DNA of 64,000 bases from Mortierella sp. BCC40632. Taxonomy: Eukaryota; Mortierellomycota; Mortierellomycetes; Mortierellales; Mortierellaceae. This document shows, piece after piece, positions 59,159 through 64,000 of the stretch; position 1 is the stretch's first letter, and every line of letters begins with the position of its first letter. The notes beneath the pieces were generated by a model. It ran no database searches. It saw only the letters and a list, made by a program, of their open reading frames with translations, and was not told the DNA's origin. The stretch spans positions 124,001 to 188,000 of the forward strand of contig WAEK01000005.1 in the NCBI GenBank assembly GCA_011634665.1, given 5' to 3'. The translations under genes and the position numbers were made by a program.

Positions 59159-59378
59159 ATAAACCTTCTCTCTCTCTCTCTCTCTCTCAAAAAAAAAAAA
59201 AAAAAAAGAAAAAAAAAAGGATCGCTTTTTTATTTCACTACGATTTCTTTCCGTTCAAACAAATCAATTACGCAAACAGCGCACGATTTTTTTCTTCTCT
59301 TCTTTTCCCTTTCACGAAGGGAGAAAAGGGGGAGGGGAGAAAAAAAAGCAAGACTAAGCTACTAGCTCAAGAGAGCAC
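59159..59378. other. convergent 3' flanks with A run
   Basis: Between COG2 and alpha-tubulin stops: a short CT repeat, A run near 59189-59208, T-rich stretches and a purine-rich tract. Poly-A signals for both genes should be here. Confidence 0.5.
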
Positions 59379-61586
59379 TTAGTACTCCTGCATGTCCTGG
59401 TCATCGACAGCAGAGTCGGTGGCAACCTCCTCGTAATCCTTCTCAAGAGCAGCCAAGTCCTCACGGGCCTCGGAGAACTCACCCTCCTCCATACCCTCAC
59501 CGACGTACCAGTGGACGAAGGCACGCTTGGCGTACATGAGATCGAACTTGTGGTCAAGACGGGACCAGGCCTCAGCAATAGCGGTGGTGTTGGACAACAT
59601 GCAGACAGCGCGCTGGACCTTGGCGACCTCACCACCGGCAACGACAGCGGGAGCCTGGTGGTTGATACCGACCTTGAAACCAGTAGGGCACCAGTCGACG
59701 AACTGGATGGTGCGCTTGGTCTTGATCTGAGCAATGGCGGCAGTGACATCCTTGGGGATGACATCACCACGGTACAAGAGACAGCAGGCCATGTACTTGC
59801 CGTTCTTGGGGTCGCACTTGACCATCTGGTTGGGGGTCTCGAAACAGGCCGAGGTGATCTCCTGGACGTTGAGCTGCTCGTGGAAGGCCTTCTTGGCAGA
59901 GAGGATAGGAGCATAGCTGACCAAGGGGAAGTGGATACGGGGGTAGGGCACCAAGTTGGTCTGGAACTCGGTCAAGTCAACGTTCAACGAACCGACAAAG
60001 CGGAGCGAGGCAGTGATCGAGGAAACAACCTGGGCGATCATGCGGTTGAGGTGAGTGTACGAGGGGCGAGCAATGTCGAGGTTGCGACGGCAAATGTCGT
60101 AGATGGCCTCGTTGTCGACCATGAAGGCGCAGTCGGTGTGCTCGAGGGTGGTGTGGGTGGTCAAGATCGAGTTGTAGGGCTCAACAACCGAAGTGGCCAT
60201 CTCGGGGGCGGGGTAGACGGCAAACTCGAGCTTGGACTTCTTGCCATAGTCGACAGAGAGACGCTCCAAGAGAAGAGCACCGAAACCAGATCCCGTACCA
60301 CCTCCGAAAGAGTGGAAGACCAAGAAGCCCTGAAGACCAGTGCATCCGTCAGCGAGCTTGCGGACACGCTCCAAGACGTTGTCGACGAGCTCCTTACCAA
60401 TGGTGTAGTGACCACGGGCGTAGTTGTTGGCAGCATCCTCCTTGCCGCTGATGAGCTGCTCGGGGTGGAAGAGGCTAATAGTAGTAATCGGTAGTAAAGG
60501 TAGAGAGAAGGTGTGAGCCACCTGTGTGGTTCGAATGCAACTGACAGTAGAGGGTCCTCTCACTTTCTCGCCTTTGAACATTACCTGCGGTAGGTGCCAC
60601 GTCTGACCTCATCGACGACGGTCTCCTCGAGATCGACAAAGACTAGTAGAGTTCAGCATCGTAGAAGGATCATCCGAGTGAGCAAGACCATGTATCAGTG
60701 GGGTTGGGTCACAATCCTTTTTTCCCATTGAAGGTTTGGTAGAACACCAAAAAAAAACACACAAAGAGCGTTTGCCTCTCTTGATTTTACTTACTGGCAC
60801 GGGGAACGTGCTTGCCGGCACCGGTCTCCGAGAAGAAGGTGCTCGAGGAAGAGTCGAACTGGGACGACTGCTTGTCAGAGGCACTATTCAAGGTAAGGAA
60901 TGGGAATGGGGTTGAGCAGAGTTCGTTAGTCCTCTCTCCAGAAATAACAGACACGGCGCATGCTCAGCATGCATGAGACGATGCAGGACAAGGATAGAGG
61001 GAGAGGAAAGGAGAGGAGAGAGCTGTAGCTGTATTGGGGGAGAGGTTTTTGAGTCTCCTGTTCCTGAAGACGGAGAGAGGAAAAAATAAATAAAAACTTA
61101 CACGGTACCGTCGGGAGAGATACCGTGCTCAAGGCAGTAAAGCTCCCAGCAGGCGTTACCGATTTGGATACCGGCCTAATTGGACAAGATGCAACAAAAA
61201 GGACATCATCAGTTTGGATGGTTCATCAATGACACGGCCCTTGTTATCATGACGGGTTATCATCATCTTTATCATCATCATCATCCCGTCCTGATTGTGT
61301 TGGCAGTCGCCCTGGCAGGATGATGACGATGATGAAGATAATGAACGATCCCAAGTCTGAGAAGCTCAACTCATTTCAAAAGCTACATACCTGACCGACG
61401 TGAACGGCTGAAATGTCGTACAAACAGCGGGGTCATGAGCGAGATGAACAAGAAAAAGATAATAAATGAGTTCCTCAGGCTACGCTTTGGTCGCCAGGTC
61501 AATGGCTCACAGCATGGTCATCTCTCCCCTCTTTCTCTCCTTTCTAGTAAAAGACTCTTGTCTTCCTTACAAATGACTTCGCGCAT
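59379..61586 (-). CDS. alpha-tubulin
   Basis: Predicted 449-aa alpha-tubulin, the normal family length. Six exons: 61586-61571, 61407-61391, 61175-61102, 60883-60795, 60642-60585, 60474-59379. Starts MREVI, with the [24 protein letters not shown] block, the [12 protein letters not shown]-binding loop, and the catalytic-loop TITASLRF region, and ends in an acidic tail with terminal Tyr (DMQEY). The exon junctions give the conserved [12 protein letters not shown] and [14 protein letters not shown]. Coding exons 1 and 2 are only 16 and 17 nt. Exon 6 joins as [16 protein letters not shown]. It forms microtubule heterodimers with beta-tubulin. Strong C-rich third positions suggest high expression. 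The antisense 327-codon frame over the last exon is a shadow. Confidence 0.97.
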
Positions 61587-61959
61587 GGTGAAAGAGAAGG
61601 AGGTTGGGGAAGGGTGGTTTGAGGAAAGAGTGAGTTAAAAAAAAAAAAGCGAGTAAGAGGAGCCGGTGTAGAGTCTGTTAGGGGACTGAAGGGGACCGAT
61701 AGAGAAAAAAGAGAAAAAACAAAAAAGGCATTGCGGCCTGCTCTGGTTTTATTCGTCTGTTCGCCAGAGTTTGAAAGGCACCAAAGGAGGTTGAGTGGTC
61801 TAGAACAAGCCACCGAAAAGAGAGAAATGAGGGGGGGACTCACGTTCGAGTAACACACACAGGGAATGCACCACCATTTTTTCATTTTTGTTGCGCGGCT
61901 GCTTCTTTTGGACCAGTCAACCAAGGTGCACAGACATTGGTCCGTTTTCCTCTTCATGA
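61587..61959. other. alpha-tubulin 5' flank
   Basis: About 370 bp between the alpha-tubulin ATG and the upstream same-strand gene's stop. A/T runs near 61634-61650 and 61703-61727. It should contain the tubulin promoter; no clear TATA element was seen. Confidence 0.4.
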
Positions 61960-63236
61960 CTACCGTCTTTGCCACTTCTCTTGCAACACTAGATTCGAAG
62001 ATGACGCGTCGACCAGCCCGCTCCCTGTTGCACATGCGTCTTCAAAGCACTTGAGCGAATCTGAACTCATGACCGCTATCCTCCCTTGGAGATATTCTTT
62101 TGCATCTACAACAACCTTTCTGTTTGTTTCCATTGACCTGTCCTTCACAATGTGCCTCTGCTCTGAATCTCTTCTTGACTCTTGATCATGTTCCGCTGCA
62201 GTTGGTGACTGTGGCCGTGAAAGCGCTCTTGTTGTTGGCAAAGGCTGAGTTCTTTCTTGATCCCGCCTCTCCTGAGACGGAGGTGCATCTTCACCGTCGG
62301 ATTCACTATTCCCAGACAAAGGTATTGAGTGACATTTCCACGTTAGCTCAAAAGGTAGCAGTGATCATTTTTAACAGACATAGTCCTCACTCCAACCTGT
62401 GTAGTCCAGTTTACCTAGAAACAAAGTAACTGCTCTGGATGTCTGTATCGCATGTTTTGGGGGGAGGTCTATCAAGCATATAGTCATTTGAGGAAGAGGA
62501 CAATATAGTAAACAAACAAACAAACAAACAAACAGCGTCTCTCTCTTTTTTTTTTTTTTTTTTTCTCTCTTTTTTGTTTTGTTCCATGGCTCCCATACGA
62601 GTAGTTTTAGATTACCTCTTCGCTCTACGAATAGTTTGAGGGAGTTTCCTTTTCCTGATGGTCAGTCTTGCAGGGATATTATTTCTGGCAAGTGTTGAGG
62701 TATCACTAATACTGATGCCAGAGGATGGAGAGATGTTTTCAGGTGTAGATGTCATACTCGCTGAGGCTTCATGGACAGAGAGAAGTGCTGATCCCCCCGT
62801 TTCATTTGGTAGACTTAACGTCCTGATCGAGTAGTCTTGGGTTAGATCTTCCAAGATATCAAAAGTAGCAGTGGGACCAATGTCCAACTCTTCTGTGTAC
62901 GACCTTGTGCTCACAGAATCGGTCCTGTCGATAGGACACCTCATAGTGCTAATAGTTGATGTCTGTCCTTTCTTCTTGTTGTCGCTCGTATTATTATTAA
63001 TAGATTTAGGATCATCAGCACAAGAATTAAAGTTGTCTTCTTGATCAAGCGACTCGCTTAACGAAAGGTCTTTCAAGTCTCCTTCTGGTTGATGAAGCGC
63101 GGACCCTGGTCCGGGTAATGTGAGCACATTGTTGCTGTGATACGCTTCCAGACCAGACACAGGTTTGCCCTCCAAAGAATCCATGTCTTGTAAAGGAAAG
63201 GACCGCATTCCGAAAACAGAGCAATAAAAAAAAAAA

Positions 63237-63291
<55 letters not shown>

Positions 63292-64000
63292 AATACATCA
63301 TTGTTTAGTGAGTCTATTTGCTCCGCTATCCTGACGATATGCTGCACAGCATTAAAGAAAGAATCTGTAACTTACGAAGGCTTTGGAGGGCAGGAAATGT
63401 TTCCATGAATTTCGTAAAGGTCAGCGTTCTATCATTGCTCTGTAAAGCTGAAATTGTTTCTAGAGTTAGAATACTACTGAAAGAGGGTATCTAAGACTCT
63501 AGATGTATAGGCACTATGTCCACCCTGCCTTGTCTTTCTCGGTCTGCTTGCTCTACCTTTGACCCAATCTTGACGCAGAATCTTTATGGCTGGCCTATAC
63601 TCGCCTCCCACGAAACATGAATTCGTGTGTGGTGAGTGTGAGGCACAGCCGCTCTCAGGAAGGAACGGTTAAGGAAAAGCGAGTGAACTAAAGTAATACC
63701 AAATGATACAAGTGGAACTCACATTTTGGGATCATTTGCAGAAGCATCGCTTACAAAGGCAATATCCGCTTCATGGACGTCCACAACCTTTCCACCTTCT
63801 TTCACTATTCGTAACCAAAAAAGTAAAAAAGAAAAAGGGGGAGGGGGGAGAACAGTTGTTGTCTCCCCCTCCGCGGCATGAGAAAGGCTTGGCCACTTCT
63901 TTCTTCTCTGACCTCTTCTGGTGGGCTTGGGACGGGAGAGAGAGACTTGTTTAACACCCTTTACCCCAAGAGTCCTGACAATGAGCAAACCCTGGCTGGA
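61960..64000 (-). CDS. BRCT-like protein, 5' end beyond window (partial)
   Basis: Exons in the window: 63804-63723, 63651-63557, 63447-63376, 63186-62616, 62305-61960, all phase-consistent GT-AG. Upstream coding probably ends near 63950-63965 at an uncertain join. The N-terminal part reads VKEGGKVVDVHEADIAFVSD, then YRPAIKILRQDWVK, a pattern typical of BRCT folds (GG turn, then a late conserved Trp). A long Ser/Asp-rich linker follows, then a basic patch RKRKLPQTIRRAK and a charged C-terminus ending KWQRR. Rap1-type architecture is one possibility, unproven. A stop at 62612 in the fourth listed exon is bypassed by a GTAATC donor at 62615 that joins in frame to the last exon, so the protein is likely longer than the simple frame. 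Confidence 0.45.
63245..63288. repeat. (GA)n microsatellite in an intron
   Basis: About 22 GA units plus a preceding A run within intron 63187-63375 of the BRCT-like gene. On the coding strand it reads as a CT/T polypyrimidine tract ahead of the acceptor at 63187. Confidence 0.9.

Noticed and set aside
59511..60494. 327-codon plus-strand open frame over alpha-tubulin
   Set aside because: Exact antisense of the tubulin last exon; it is open only because of strong codon bias and has no domain of its own.
1..64000. CRISPR array, rRNA or viral insertion
   Set aside because: No regularly spaced direct repeats, no rRNA core motifs and no capsid or viral polymerase-like frames were seen.

Overview
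The window is nuclear DNA of a filamentous, early-diverging fungus, most likely a Mortierellaceae-type Mucoromycota (inference). The signs are short GT-AG introns throughout, long A/T homopolymers, a Tad/L1-like LINE with an RNase H and poly-A tail, and typical fungal proteins (a btgC-type GH17 glucanase, a YAT-family permease, secreted His-first LPMO-like proteins). No organellar, bacterial or viral segment was recognised and there is no CRISPR array. Exon limits were read by hand from GT-AG signals, reading phase and protein continuity. No transcript data were available.

Layout, left to right: a 91-codon putative mitochondrial protein (724-999, -); a mitochondrial-type tRNA(Ile)-lysidine synthase (1885-4241, +), convergent with a membrane-anchored GH17 beta-1,3-glucanase (4462-7791, -). 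A gene-poor accessory stretch follows, with tRNA-Glu(UUC) (10664-10735, -) and three head-to-tail 5'-truncated copies of one LINE (about 10.83-14.81 kb). Next come two paralogous secreted LPMO-like genes (16005-16700 and 18706-19518, -), an amino-acid permease (22104-24759, -), a decayed coding relic (27.35-27.98 kb), a GPI-anchored PLC-like phosphodiesterase (28051-29445, -) and a multi-pass membrane/glycosyltransferase fusion (31897-34868, +).

The second half is gene-dense: RNA polymerase III subunit RPC4 (35598-37874, -), protein phosphatase methylesterase 1 (38034-39896, -), an orphan two-exon gene (40117-40959, +), a ZIP zinc transporter (42835-44184, -), a large ankyrin-UBA protein (45429-51211, +), a PQ-loop transporter (51442-53152, -), Golgi tether subunit COG2 (55610-59158, +), alpha-tubulin (59379-61586, -) and the 3' part of a BRCT-like gene that runs off the right edge (61960 to 64000, -).

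The genes do not form a cluster with a shared pathway. They fall into broad groups: cell surface and secretion (GH17, LPMO-like pair, PLC-like, COG2, glycosyltransferase fusion), membrane transport (permease, ZIP, PQ-loop), and housekeeping (TilS, RPC4, PPME1, alpha-tubulin). The most interesting items are the LPMO-like pair with its intron difference, the membrane/glycosyltransferase fusion, and the LINE array beside the tRNA gene.
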